DNA of 64,000 nt, from positions 1-64,000 of the forward strand of contig DATELA010000103.1 of assembly GCA_035277145.1 (NCBI GenBank), given 5' to 3'. The number at the start of each line of letters is the position of its first letter. Position 1 is the first letter of the stretch. The notes below the pieces were generated by a model that made no database searches, was not told the origin of the DNA, and saw only the letters and a list, made by a program, of their open reading frames with translations. Of the stretch, positions 17,662-25,002 are shown in pieces. Made by a program: the position numbers and the translations under genes. This DNA comes from DASRAP01 sp035277145. Its GTDB lineage: Bacteria; Gemmatimonadota; Gemmatimonadetes; Gemmatimonadales; Gemmatimonadaceae.

Positions 17662-18018
17662 GTGGCCGCAGCCGCGGAACTTACTGGCAAGCAACTCAGT
17701 AATCTGTTGGCGCGAATAAACTTACGATCGATCGGTGTCGGGCGCCAGGGCGTCGGCAGAAGACTGGACATCGACACAGCCCAGATTATCGATCTTGTTG
17801 CAACGCTTGGCCGATACGGAATCGCAAGTGCCACTGCGGTCGCCCTCGCGGAACGCCTTAGGGCCGCTTCGGGCGCACCGGTTGAAATAGCGCGCGGCCT
17901 TCGGCTGATCTACGATGCCGCCGCGCACCGGGCGGACCTTGATGCGCGTCTGCGCGATGCAGCCGAACGCGTCGTCCAGCCTCGCCGCGGGAGACCACCG
18001 CAGCATCGCACGCGATAG
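17662..18018 (+). CDS. Small HTH-like protein at the head of the bio operon
   Basis: 118 residues from GTG 17662, with AGGA 8-11 bases upstream. Residues 7-70 look like a winged HTH of MerR-like character: LTGKQLSNLLARINLRSIG, a Gly/Arg-rich turn (VGRQGVGRRLDID), then a helix AQIIDLVATLGRYGIASATAVALAERL. The tail is basic (RRGRPPQHRTR). No cofactor-binding domain is visible. It lies 59 bp upstream of bioF on the same strand, directly after the 10-bp palindrome. I infer a DNA-binding regulator acting on its own promoter and the bio genes; I cannot name its family. Confidence 0.6.
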   Translation: MAAAAELTGKQLSNLLARINLRSIGVGRQGVGRRLDIDTAQIIDLVATLGRYGIASATAVALAERLRAASGAPVEIARGLRLIYDAAAHRADLDARLRDAAERVVQPRRGRPPQHRTR

Positions 18019-18077
18019 CACGCGCCAACCACCACCGCGCGGTCGCCGCGCTCGTGGCGCAGCGATACCATTCGCCA

Positions 18078-19280
18078 ATGAATCGCTCGGTGCCCTCACT
18101 CCCGGCGTCCCTCGACGACGCACTCGAGGAAGAGTGGACTCGGTGGACCGAGCGCGGACTGGCGCGAACTCCGCGACCCGCTTGGCATCGCCGCGGCGCG
18201 AGTGTAATTACTGAAGACGGCCCGGCAGTCGACTTCTCGTCGAACGACTACCTCGGACTCGCAACCGACTCGCGCGTGGCGGGTGCAGCTGCGCAGGCGA
18301 TCGCTGAAGAGGGGGTTGGCGCTACCGCGTCCCGACTGATCGCCGGAACGCACCGAGAGCACGCTGCGCTGGAAGTCGACCTTGCCTCGTTTTTTGCTGC
18401 TGGGGCTAGTGTCGCGTTTGCGACCGGATACAGTGCTAATGCTGGCGCTATATCTGCGCTTGTTGGTCCGCGGGACGCCGTTTTTTGCGACGCGCTGAAC
18501 CATGCATCGTTGATCGACGGTTGCCGTCTTTCGCGCGCGACGGTCCATACATATCCGCACGCCGACATGGGCGTCCTTCGCGATCTGTTAGCGACGCAGC
18601 GCGCGACGGCCAGACGCGCCCTGATCGTCACCGACGGGTTGTTTTCGATGGACGGCGACCTCACGCCACTCGCCGACATCGTGGCGCTGGCAAGAACCCA
18701 CGGCGCGTGGACCTATCTCGATGACGCGCACGCCGTCGGCGTGCTCGGCACGTCCGGACGGGGCACCGCCGAGCATCTCGGACTGCGGGACGCGGTCGAC
18801 GTAACCGTTGGGACGCTCGGAAAAGCGTTCGGCGTGGCGGGGGCGTTCGTCTACGGATCTCGTGCGCTATGCCGGCACCTGCTCAATCACGCGCGAAGCT
18901 TTGTCTTTTCCACGGCGCCACTGCCGGCACAGGCCGCGGCCGCGCGCGAATCCCTGCGCATCGTCGCCGCGGAGCCAATAAGACGTGAGCGACTTCGGAG
19001 CAATGCTCGCCGGCTCCGCTCCGCACTGCAGCGCGTGGGCGTCGCAGCCAATGGCGCGCCCGACGCGCACGTAGTGCCGGTGCTCATTGGCGCGACCGAT
19101 GACACGGTACGCGTCGGTGCTGAGCTGCGCGCACGCGGGCTACTAGTCGGAGCGGTCCGGCCGCCTACCGTTCCCGACGGAACGTCGCGACTTCGAATCA
19201 GCGTGAGCGCCGCGCACACTGACGATGACGTCGACCGCCTTGCGAGCGCGTTGGCGGAGCTATTGCCGCGGAGCGCATGA
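18078..19280 (+). CDS. bioF: 8-amino-7-oxononanoate synthase
   Basis: 400 residues from ATG 18078; a GTG at 18054 would add eight. A fold-type I PLP enzyme that joins pimeloyl-thioester and alanine. Seen are DFSSNDYLGLATD, GVGATASRLIAGTHREH, the DDAHAVGVLG motif and the PLP lysine in GTLGKAFGVAG. Its end overlaps bioA by 4 bp. Glycine C-acetyltransferase is the close relative; the following bioA-bioD-bioB decide the name. Confidence 0.95.
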   Translation: MNRSVPSLPASLDDALEEEWTRWTERGLARTPRPAWHRRGASVITEDGPAVDFSSNDYLGLATDSRVAGAAAQAIAEEGVGATASRLIAGTHREHAALEVDLASFFAAGASVAFATGYSANAGAISALVGPRDAVFCDALNHASLIDGCRLSRATVHTYPHADMGVLRDLLATQRATARRALIVTDGLFSMDGDLTPLADIVALARTHGAWTYLDDAHAVGVLGTSGRGTAEHLGLRDAVDVTVGTLGKAFGVAGAFVYGSRALCRHLLNHARSFVFSTAPLPAQAAAARESLRIVAAEPIRRERLRSNARRLRSALQRVGVAANGAPDAHVVPVLIGATDDTVRVGAELRARGLLVGAVRPPTVPDGTSRLRISVSAAHTDDDVDRLASALAELLPRSA

Positions 19281-20548
19281 CGCCGCGTCTTGATGTGCGT
19301 GGCGCTGACCGAGCGCACATATGGCATCCGTACACGCAACACGCGGCGGCTTCCGATCCGATAGTCGTGGCGCGCGCGAGTGGTGCATACCTCCACGACG
19401 ACGCTGGTCGCGCGATCTTCGATGCGATCTCGTCGTGGTGGGTGACGTTGCACGGCCACGCCAATTCGCGGATCGCGAACGCGATCGCCGAGCAAGCGGC
19501 CACGCTGGAGCAGGTGATTTTCGCGGGTTTTACGCACGAACCGGCGACGAAGCTTGCGGCTGCTCTCCTGGAGGTAGCACCCACCGGACTTACTCGCGTT
19601 TTCTACAGTGACGACGGTTCAACGGCAGTTGAAGTTGCGGTAAAGATGGCCATTCAGTATTGGCGGAACGCAGGAGAATCGCGTCGCACGATCGTTGCGC
19701 TCGAGCATGCCTATCACGGGGACACGTTCGGAGCGATGAGCGCGAGTGCCCGCAGCGTGTTCACCACGGCATTCGACGCTTACCTGTTTGAAGTCGCGCG
19801 GCTCGGCGATCCGTCGAGCAGCGATGTTGCGGAGCAGTTTGCGGCGCTGCTCGCCGAACGCGAGCGAGACATCGCAGCGGTCATCGTGGAGCCAATGTTG
19901 CTGGGTGCCGGCGGCATGCGCGTGTGGCCCGCCAATCAACTCCGGCGGCTTCGCGAGCTCACGGAGGCAACAGGAATTCCACTCATCGCGGACGAAGTAT
20001 TAACGGGTTTTGGTCGCACCGGTCCATTGTTCGCGTGTGAGCATGCCTCGATATCGCCGGATATCATGTGTTTGTCGAAGGGGCTCACCGGTGGGTTCCT
20101 GCCGATGGGCGCAACGCTGACCACCTCGGCGATCTTCGATCGTTTTTCGTCGCCGGACGCTACGCACACGTTGTTTCACGGACACTCGTATACCGCGAAT
20201 CCCATCGCGTGCGCGGCGGCGCTCGCGTCGCTCGAATTGCTCGATGCCGAGTGCGCCGACAGACGTCGGGTTATCGAGCGCGCGCACGGACACGCCGTTG
20301 AACGGTTCCGCGCGCACGCGCGCGTGGCGGCAGTGCGAGTGCTCGGCACGATGTTCGCGCTGGACGTGCGCGGCGAGCCCGGGTACTTGAGTGCGACCAG
20401 TAGCCGATGTAGAACGTTCGCGCTGGAACGCGGCGTTCTGCTCAGGCCGCTCGGAAACACGCTGTATCTGCTTCCACCGTATTGCGCAACGCGTGATGAC
20501 CTCGCACGCGCGTACGACGTTATTGACGAGTTTCTCTCGACCACATGA
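19277..20548 (+). CDS. bioA: 7,8-diaminononanoate aminotransferase
   Basis: 423 residues, class III aminotransferase that uses S-adenosylmethionine as amino donor. The HIWHPYTQ segment near residue 14 and SSWWVTLHGHA are typical of BioA. DEVLTGFGRTG binds the cofactor, and the PLP lysine lies in CLSKGLTGGFLPMGATL. HGHSYTANPIACA follows. ATGA overlaps on both sides couple it to bioF and bioD. Confidence 0.96.
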   Translation: MTPRLDVRGADRAHIWHPYTQHAAASDPIVVARASGAYLHDDAGRAIFDAISSWWVTLHGHANSRIANAIAEQAATLEQVIFAGFTHEPATKLAAALLEVAPTGLTRVFYSDDGSTAVEVAVKMAIQYWRNAGESRRTIVALEHAYHGDTFGAMSASARSVFTTAFDAYLFEVARLGDPSSSDVAEQFAALLAERERDIAAVIVEPMLLGAGGMRVWPANQLRRLRELTEATGIPLIADEVLTGFGRTGPLFACEHASISPDIMCLSKGLTGGFLPMGATLTTSAIFDRFSSPDATHTLFHGHSYTANPIACAAALASLELLDAECADRRRVIERAHGHAVERFRAHARVAAVRVLGTMFALDVRGEPGYLSATSSRCRTFALERGVLLRPLGNTLYLLPPYCATRDDLARAYDVIDEFLSTT

Positions 20549-21234
20549 TTGCAATCGGCGTCACCGGAACGGATACCGGCGTTGGCAAGACGGTAGTGAG
20601 TTGCGCAATCGCGGCGTCCTTCGCACAGCACGGTGGACGCGTCGGCGTCATGAAGCCGATCGAGACAGGCGTCACGACGACCGATGGCGATCGAGACGGA
20701 CTCAGGCTGGCGAAAGCGGCGCTGTCGCAGGACGACATGAAGGTCGTCACGCCGTACACGTTCCCACATCCGGTCGCACCGCTTGTGGCGGCCCGACGCG
20801 CGAAGACGGAAATCGATCTCGGCCGGCTCGACGGTGCATTCCGCGCGGCGTCGAAGAACCGAGACGTGGTCATCGTCGAAGGTGCCGGTGGTTTGCTCGT
20901 TCCGATCACACCGACGGAGGCCTTCGACAGCCTGTTTGTGCGCTGGAAGCTCGGCGTTGTAATCGTTGCGGCGAACCGGCTCGGCGTGCTGAATCACGCA
21001 CAGCTGACTACACGCGCGGCGCTAGCGAGCGGTTTGAGGATTCGCGCGGTGGTTTTGAACGACGTTGGCGATGCTGCGGGTGACGCATCCGTCTCGTCGA
21101 ACGAGGTAATGCTTCGTGAATTGTTGGGTACGGTTCGAATTCTGCGCTTCCCCTGGGTGCCGCCGCCGTGCGATCATGAGGCGCTGGCAGTCGCGGCCGA
21201 ACGATCAGGTTTGATCGAGGCGCTTACGGCTTGA
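20545..21234 (+). CDS. bioD: Dethiobiotin synthetase
   Basis: 229 residues. It closes the ureido ring of dethiobiotin from diaminononanoate, CO2 and ATP. P-loop GTDTGVGKT at residues 8-16, the MKPIETG substrate motif, and VEGAGGLLVPI in the second half are diagnostic. The start overlaps bioA by 4 bp. Confidence 0.96.
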   Translation: MIAIGVTGTDTGVGKTVVSCAIAASFAQHGGRVGVMKPIETGVTTTDGDRDGLRLAKAALSQDDMKVVTPYTFPHPVAPLVAARRAKTEIDLGRLDGAFRAASKNRDVVIVEGAGGLLVPITPTEAFDSLFVRWKLGVVIVAANRLGVLNHAQLTTRAALASGLRIRAVVLNDVGDAAGDASVSSNEVMLRELLGTVRILRFPWVPPPCDHEALAVAAERSGLIEALTA

Positions 21235-21267
21235 TGAGAACAACTCATATGCAGCACAGAGGTCTTT

Positions 21268-22374
21268 GTGGATTGGAATAGGCTCGCGGATCAGGCGCTC
21301 GCGGGAGAACTCGTCTCGCGCGCGGACTTGCGCGCAGTGCTGACTGCCGGCGACGACGAATTGCTGGCACAGCTCGCGGCCGCGTATCGCGTTAGGCATC
21401 GTTATCACGGCAACCGCGTGCGCCTGCACATGCTGTTGAACGCGCAGAGCGGATTGTGCCCTGAAGATTGCCACTATTGCTCGCAATCGGCCGTGTCGGT
21501 CGCGGAGATCGAGAAGTATCCATTGCTTGCACGCGAGCGCATTCTCGCTGCAGCAGAGCGCGCTGTCGGCCTGAAGGCTGGCACGTTTTGTCTCGTGATT
21601 TCAGGCCGCTCGCCGGGGGAACGCGTCATGGACAAGGTCGTGGACGCTGTTCGCGAGGTGAAATCGCGTCACGACATTCACGTCTGCACGTGCCTCGGCC
21701 TGCTGAACGACGAACAGGTCGGCAAACTGGCGAACGCGGGCGTCGACCAGGTGAATCACAACCTGAATTCGTCTCCGCGGTTCCACGACGAAATCGTTTC
21801 GACGCACACGTTCGGAGACCGCCAAGCCACCGTACAGCGCGTCGCGAAGACGCACATGAAGACGTGCTCTGGCGGTATCATCGGTATGGGTGAGTCGCAC
21901 GACGACGTGATCGACCTCGCGCTGGAACTCCGCACCCTCGGCGTGAAAAGTGTGCCGGTGAATTTCCTGATTCCGATCGCGGGGACGCCGTTCTCGGATC
22001 GTGGCGCACTCACTCCGCGCTACTGCCTGCGCGTGCTTTGCATGTTCCGATTCGTGCTTCCGTCGCAGGAGATTCGCATTGCGGGCGGTCGCGAAGTTCA
22101 CTTGCGATCGATGCAGGCGCTGGGCCTGTATCCTGCGAACTCCATCTTTATCGGCGACTATTTGACTACGCCGGGTCAATCAGCCCGCGCGGACTACACG
22201 ATGATTCGCGACGCGGGCTTTGTACTTGAAGCCGCCGATGGCACTGCACTGGATGCTGCGGTCCTCGATGAAATGGTTCGTGATGCAGGTGCGCGTGAAG
22301 AGATCGAAGGCGCGCTACCGTTTACAAACGCGCCAACATCCGCTACCCCCGAATACGCAGCGGGGCGCCCCTAG
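21268..22374 (+). CDS. bioB: Biotin synthase
   Basis: 368 residues from GTG 21268, with AGAGG about 5 bases upstream. A radical SAM enzyme that inserts sulfur into dethiobiotin. The SAM cluster cysteines are C64, C68 and C71 (CPEDCHYC). The auxiliary [2Fe-2S] ligands are in VCTCLG, TCSGGIIGMGES and the arginine in RIAGGREVHLR. The C-terminal tail beyond about residue 325 is longer than in E. coli and unconserved. Last gene of the bio operon; there is no birA or bioC/H here, so pimeloyl synthesis is encoded elsewhere. Confidence 0.97.
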   Translation: MDWNRLADQALAGELVSRADLRAVLTAGDDELLAQLAAAYRVRHRYHGNRVRLHMLLNAQSGLCPEDCHYCSQSAVSVAEIEKYPLLARERILAAAERAVGLKAGTFCLVISGRSPGERVMDKVVDAVREVKSRHDIHVCTCLGLLNDEQVGKLANAGVDQVNHNLNSSPRFHDEIVSTHTFGDRQATVQRVAKTHMKTCSGGIIGMGESHDDVIDLALELRTLGVKSVPVNFLIPIAGTPFSDRGALTPRYCLRVLCMFRFVLPSQEIRIAGGREVHLRSMQALGLYPANSIFIGDYLTTPGQSARADYTMIRDAGFVLEAADGTALDAAVLDEMVRDAGAREEIEGALPFTNAPTSATPEYAAGRP

Positions 22375-22387
22375 CCGGAGCGCCCCG
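22361..22387. other. GC-rich hairpin between convergent bioB and csp
   Basis: CGGGGCGC (22361-22368) and GCGCCCCG (22380-22387) form an 8-bp stem with an 11-base loop spanning the bioB stop codon. There is no U-run on either strand, so it may block or pause polymerase but is not a standard intrinsic terminator. Confidence 0.35.
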
Positions 22388-22411
22388 CCGAGTGTGCAGC
22401 AACGCCGAAGG

Positions 22412-22627
22412 TTAGGCGGCGCCCGCCTTGGTGACATTCTCCGCTGCCGGACCCTTTTGACCGGCGACAACGTCGAACTCAACGACGTCGCCCTCGGCAA
22501 GGCTCTTGAATCCTGAGCCCTGGATCGAGCTGTAGTGGACGAAGCAATCCTTCGAACCATCGTCCGGCGTGATGAAGCCAAAGCCCTTCGCATCGTTGAA
22601 CCACTTCACCTTGCCCTTCGTGCGCAT
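22412..22627 (-). CDS. Cold-shock domain protein
   Basis: 71 residues from ATG 22627, with GGAAGAGGAG as ribosome binding site. One cold-shock domain: KGKVKWFNDAKGFGFIT (RNP1) and DCFVHYSSIQ (RNP2). It binds single-stranded nucleic acid as an RNA chaperone. A consensus-like promoter at 22755-22783 implies a leader of about 120 bases, as in cspA-type genes whose 5' region controls cold induction. The longer open frame to 22807 has no family resemblance. Confidence 0.95.
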   Translation of the reverse strand: MRTKGKVKWFNDAKGFGFITPDDGSKDCFVHYSSIQGSGFKSLAEGDVVEFDVVAGQKGPAAENVTKAGAA

Positions 22628-22754
22628 GCGGCCCACTCCTCTTCCGAGTGCTTTGTCGGCGGCGCAGTTCCGCGCTGCCTGACAAACACACATACGCGCG
22701 GGATGATATCCCCCACGCTTGGATGGAACCGGAGGCTCCCGGAAACCGGGGCCG

Positions 22755-22783
22755 AATATAGGATTGCCTGGCTGGTCCGACAA
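22755..22783 (-). promoter_or_regulatory. Candidate promoter of the cold-shock gene
   Basis: Minus strand: -35 TTGTCG (complement of 22778-22783), spacer of 17, -10 TATATT (complement of 22755-22760). Transcription would start near 22748, about 120 bases before the csp ATG. The leader contains short complementary segments such as GGGAT/ATCCC around 22700-22712. Confidence 0.55.
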
Positions 22784-22838
22784 TATCCGAAGCTGGAACG
22801 GCGCCACGACGACGAGTTGGGTGCCTTAGCTTTTGCGC

Positions 22839-24092
22839 ATGGGAACCGGAGTGGGTGTGGCTGAGGCTGGCAGAGTGATTGGCGCGCGCCGCAAAACGGT
22901 GACAGCGATGGTTGGTGACGTGCCGATCGGGTCGGGACACCCGATCGTGGTCCAGTCGATGACGAACACGGACACGGCAAATGTGCCGGCGACGGTTGAA
23001 CAGGTATCCGCGCTCGCCGCGGCCGGTTCGCAACTCGTTCGAGTCACGGTCAACAACGATGAGGCGGCTGCCGCCGTTCCTGAAATCGTCGCGCGTTTAT
23101 CGGATCGTGGAGTAACGGTCCCAGTCATTGGCGATTTCCACTACAACGGACACCTGCTGCTCACGAAGTACCCAGCGTGTGCGCGCTCGCTCGCGAAGTA
23201 TCGAATTAATCCCGGCAACGTTGGCACGCGTCATCGCGACGACAATTTTCGCGCGATCGTTCGCGTGGCGGTTGAGCACGGAAAACCGGTGCGCATTGGA
23301 GTGAACTGGGGTTCACTCGACCAGGATTTGCTCACGCGCATGATGGATGAGAACGCGCGTGCCATCGAGCCGCGTGACGCGAAAGACGTCTACATAGAAG
23401 CGATGCTCGAGAGCGCATTGCAATCAGCTGTGCTCGCAGAAGACGCGGGGCTGCGGCACGATCAGATCATCGTCTCGTGCAAGATTTCGCAGGTGCAGGA
23501 TCTCGTCGACGCGTATCGCCGGCTCGCGAGCCGCTGCGATTTCCCGCTGCACCTCGGGCTCACGGAAGCCGGCATGGGCGTCAAAGGAATTGTTGCGTCG
23601 AGCGGCGCGCTGGCAATTCTCCTGGCTGAGGGAATTGGTGACACGATTCGCGTTTCGCTCACGCCGAAGCCCGGCGGTGATCGCACAGAAGAGGTGTTTG
23701 TCGCGCAACAGATTCTGCAGTCGCTCGAGCTACGGGCGTTTGCTCCGCAAGTCACGGCGTGCCCGGGGTGCGGTCGCACTACAAGCACCTTCTTCCAGAA
23801 AATGGCGGAGGACATTCAAGGCTACATCCGCGAGCAGATGCCAGCGTGGCGCGATCGGTACCCAGGCGTGGAGGAGCTGAAGGTCGCCGTTATGGGTTGC
23901 GTCGTGAATGGTCCCGGCGAGTCGAAGCACGCCGACATCGGAATTTCACTGCCTGGGACGGCCGAAGACCCACGCGCGCCGGTCTATGTTGACGGCAAAC
24001 TCCGGGTAACGTTGCGGGGTGAGTCAATCGTGCCAGACTTCATAGGCATTCTCGATCGCTACGTGAGCGACCGATTCAAAGTGGCCAATTAG
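22839..24092 (+). CDS. ispG: 4-hydroxy-3-methylbut-2-enyl diphosphate synthase
   Basis: 417 residues from ATG 22839 (a TTG six bases earlier is less likely). Penultimate enzyme of the MEP isoprenoid pathway. The N-terminal TIM barrel has VQSMTNTDTANV and INPGNVG; the C-terminal part carries the [4Fe-4S] ligands in ACPGCGRT and MGCVVNGPGESK. The length is that of the two-domain bacterial form. It is divergent from the cold-shock gene and ends before a strong terminator. Confidence 0.96.
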   Translation: MGTGVGVAEAGRVIGARRKTVTAMVGDVPIGSGHPIVVQSMTNTDTANVPATVEQVSALAAAGSQLVRVTVNNDEAAAAVPEIVARLSDRGVTVPVIGDFHYNGHLLLTKYPACARSLAKYRINPGNVGTRHRDDNFRAIVRVAVEHGKPVRIGVNWGSLDQDLLTRMMDENARAIEPRDAKDVYIEAMLESALQSAVLAEDAGLRHDQIIVSCKISQVQDLVDAYRRLASRCDFPLHLGLTEAGMGVKGIVASSGALAILLAEGIGDTIRVSLTPKPGGDRTEEVFVAQQILQSLELRAFAPQVTACPGCGRTTSTFFQKMAEDIQGYIREQMPAWRDRYPGVEELKVAVMGCVVNGPGESKHADIGISLPGTAEDPRAPVYVDGKLRVTLRGESIVPDFIGILDRYVSDRFKVAN

Positions 24093-24142
24093 TGTCGTTT
24101 TAATGCGCTGATAGTGACCGTAAATTAGCCGAGTGGAATGGC

Positions 24143-24183
24143 AAAACGCAGGTCAGCGTGTGAATTGCTGACCTGCGTTTTTT
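24143..24183. terminator. Strong intrinsic terminator after ispG
   Basis: Perfect 15-bp stem: AAAACGCAGGTCAGC (24143-24157), loop of nine, GCTGACCTGCGTTTT (24167-24181), followed by two more T. The A-run on the left arm gives a U-run on the other strand too, so it serves ispG on plus and the cupredoxin gene on minus. Confidence 0.93.
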
Positions 24184-24213
24184 CGGTTGATTCGCTGCCG
24201 AAGCCGGCCAAAA

Positions 24214-24690
24214 CTACTTGACCGTCACCGTCATCTTCATGCCCATCGCGAGGTGGGGCGTGCAGGTGAGCTGATACGCGCCAGCCGGAACGTTGGCGAA
24301 CGAGATGGTGATGTTCTCGCCGGCCTGAAGCAACTTGCTGGAGAGTTCGCCGAGGTCCTGGTTTGGCATATTGGCGACGAGCGCCGCTTTCGCAGCAGCC
24401 GGGACCGAAGCAGCGTCAAACGCCACGTTGTGCGGCGCGCCCGAAACGACGTCAAAGCGGAGTCCGTCACCCGCCGAGATCGTGATCGCGGCCGGGCTGA
24501 AGGAGAACTTCGTGCCGTCCGCGCTGCCCGTCATCTGGATGACTTCAGTCTTGCCGGTGATCGGCGCACCAGCCTGTGTCGGCGTGGGCGTTGGGGCTGG
24601 GGTGGCTGGTGGCGTTTCGGGCGCTTTCTCTCCGCCGCATGCGGTGAAAGAAATTGCGCTCGCCAGTACTACCAACTTGCTGAACCGCAT
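24214..24690 (-). CDS. Blue copper (cupredoxin) lipoprotein
   Basis: 158 residues from ATG 24690. A lipoprotein signal has its lipobox around FTAC (Cys18), followed by a Pro/Thr linker (about 25-42). A plastocyanin/azurin-like domain fills the rest: the copper ligands are the His in GAPHNV and the Cys, His and Met in LTCTPHLAMGM near the C-terminus. It should carry electrons at the periplasmic face of a membrane. It stands alone, between the ispG terminator and a divergent his leader region. Confidence 0.9.
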   Translation of the reverse strand: MRFSKLVVLASAISFTACGGEKAPETPPATPAPTPTPTQAGAPITGKTEVIQMTGSADGTKFSFSPAAITISAGDGLRFDVVSGAPHNVAFDAASVPAAAKAALVANMPNQDLGELSSKLLQAGENITISFANVPAGAYQLTCTPHLAMGMKMTVTVK

Positions 24691-24762
24691 GGCGAATGTC
24701 CTCGTTGTGTGCATTCGAAAATGCGCTGTGGGTGTGGGTCGCGCGTTAACCTCGCGCGGTAC

Positions 24763-24794
24763 GTGAAAATATTCACAAAGTGGGGCGAATTGAA
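24763..24794 (-). promoter_or_regulatory. Candidate cupredoxin promoter with small palindrome
   Basis: Minus strand: -35 TTCAAT (complement of 24789-24794), 17-base spacer, -10 TATTTT (complement of 24766-24771). The -10 lies inside GTGAA-AATA-TTCAC (24763-24776), a 5-bp inverted repeat that could be an operator. Confidence 0.4.
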
Positions 24795-24805
24795 GCGCTC
24801 GTTGG

Positions 24806-24834
24806 TTGACCACACCGCGCGCCCCGAATACGTT
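24806..24834 (+). promoter_or_regulatory. Candidate his operon promoter
   Basis: -35 TTGACC (24806-24811), spacer of exactly 17, -10 TACGTT (24829-24834, with the key A and final T). The expected start, about 24841, is only about three bases ahead of the leader peptide ATG at 24844. The leader would thus be translated from a nearly leaderless message, in agreement with the missing Shine-Dalgarno. Confidence 0.55.
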
Positions 24835-24843
24835 CCCTGCCCG

Positions 24844-24918
24844 ATGACGCGACTCCATCTCCACGTGCGTTTCCACCACCACGGCCCTCGGGTCGGGGGA
24901 CACGCGCGCGTTCGGTGA
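24844..24918 (+). CDS. hisL: His operon leader peptide (attenuator)
   Basis: 24 codons: MTRLHLHVRFHHHGPRVGGHAR plus two more residues, with six histidines, three of them consecutive (codons 11-13). It begins with MTR like enterobacterial HisL, ends 34 bases before the arm of an intrinsic terminator, and that terminator stands just ahead of hisG. This is the layout of a ribosome-stalling his attenuator: shortage of charged tRNA-His stalls translation at the His codons and favours an alternative fold. It is too short for ordinary gene calling. It could be chance, but the His density together with the terminator and the operon makes that unlikely. Confidence 0.85.
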   Translation: MTRLHLHVRFHHHGPRVGGHARVR

Positions 24919-24957
24919 TGTAGTACCGCCATTCGCTCTTGTGTGTCTCGCGGCCCG
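24889..24957 (+). promoter_or_regulatory. Candidate his antiterminator pairing
   Basis: CGGG and GGGAC (24889-24892, 24897-24901) can pair with GTCTC and CCCG (24945-24949, 24954-24957) across a 4x4 internal loop, one pair being G-U. The right arm takes up five bases of the terminator stem, so the two structures exclude each other. The left arm starts seven bases after the triple-His codons. This was worked out by eye; folding energies were not computed. Confidence 0.4.
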
Positions 24958-24979
24958 TCCGGTTCAGGACGGGCTTTTT
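24953..24979 (+). terminator. Intrinsic terminator upstream of hisG (attenuator)
   Basis: GCCCGTCC (24953-24960), loop GGTTCA, GGACGGGC (24967-24974), then TTTTTC. The stem is perfect and ends 24 bases before the hisG start, with no gene other than the leader peptide upstream. It is therefore a conditional terminator inside the his leader. Confidence 0.88.
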
Positions 24980-25002
24980 CTTTCTCAGGCCATGAGTTTT
25001 CG

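Noticed and set aside
17563..18077. Biotin or other known riboswitch or BirA operator ahead of the bio genes
   Set aside because: No TTGTAAACC-type half-sites or BioR/BioQ sites, and no conserved riboswitch core was recognised.
22361..22387. Intrinsic terminator between bioB and csp
   Set aside because: A good stem but no U-run on either strand; kept only as a hairpin.
24187..24918. Long plus-strand open frame over the cupredoxin gene
   Set aside because: It is antisense to a clear cupredoxin lipoprotein over most of its length. Only its last 24 codons are meaningful, as the his leader peptide.
24943..25002. Upstream extension of hisG
   Set aside because: It would translate the terminator hairpin and adds 20 residues that HisG proteins lack.
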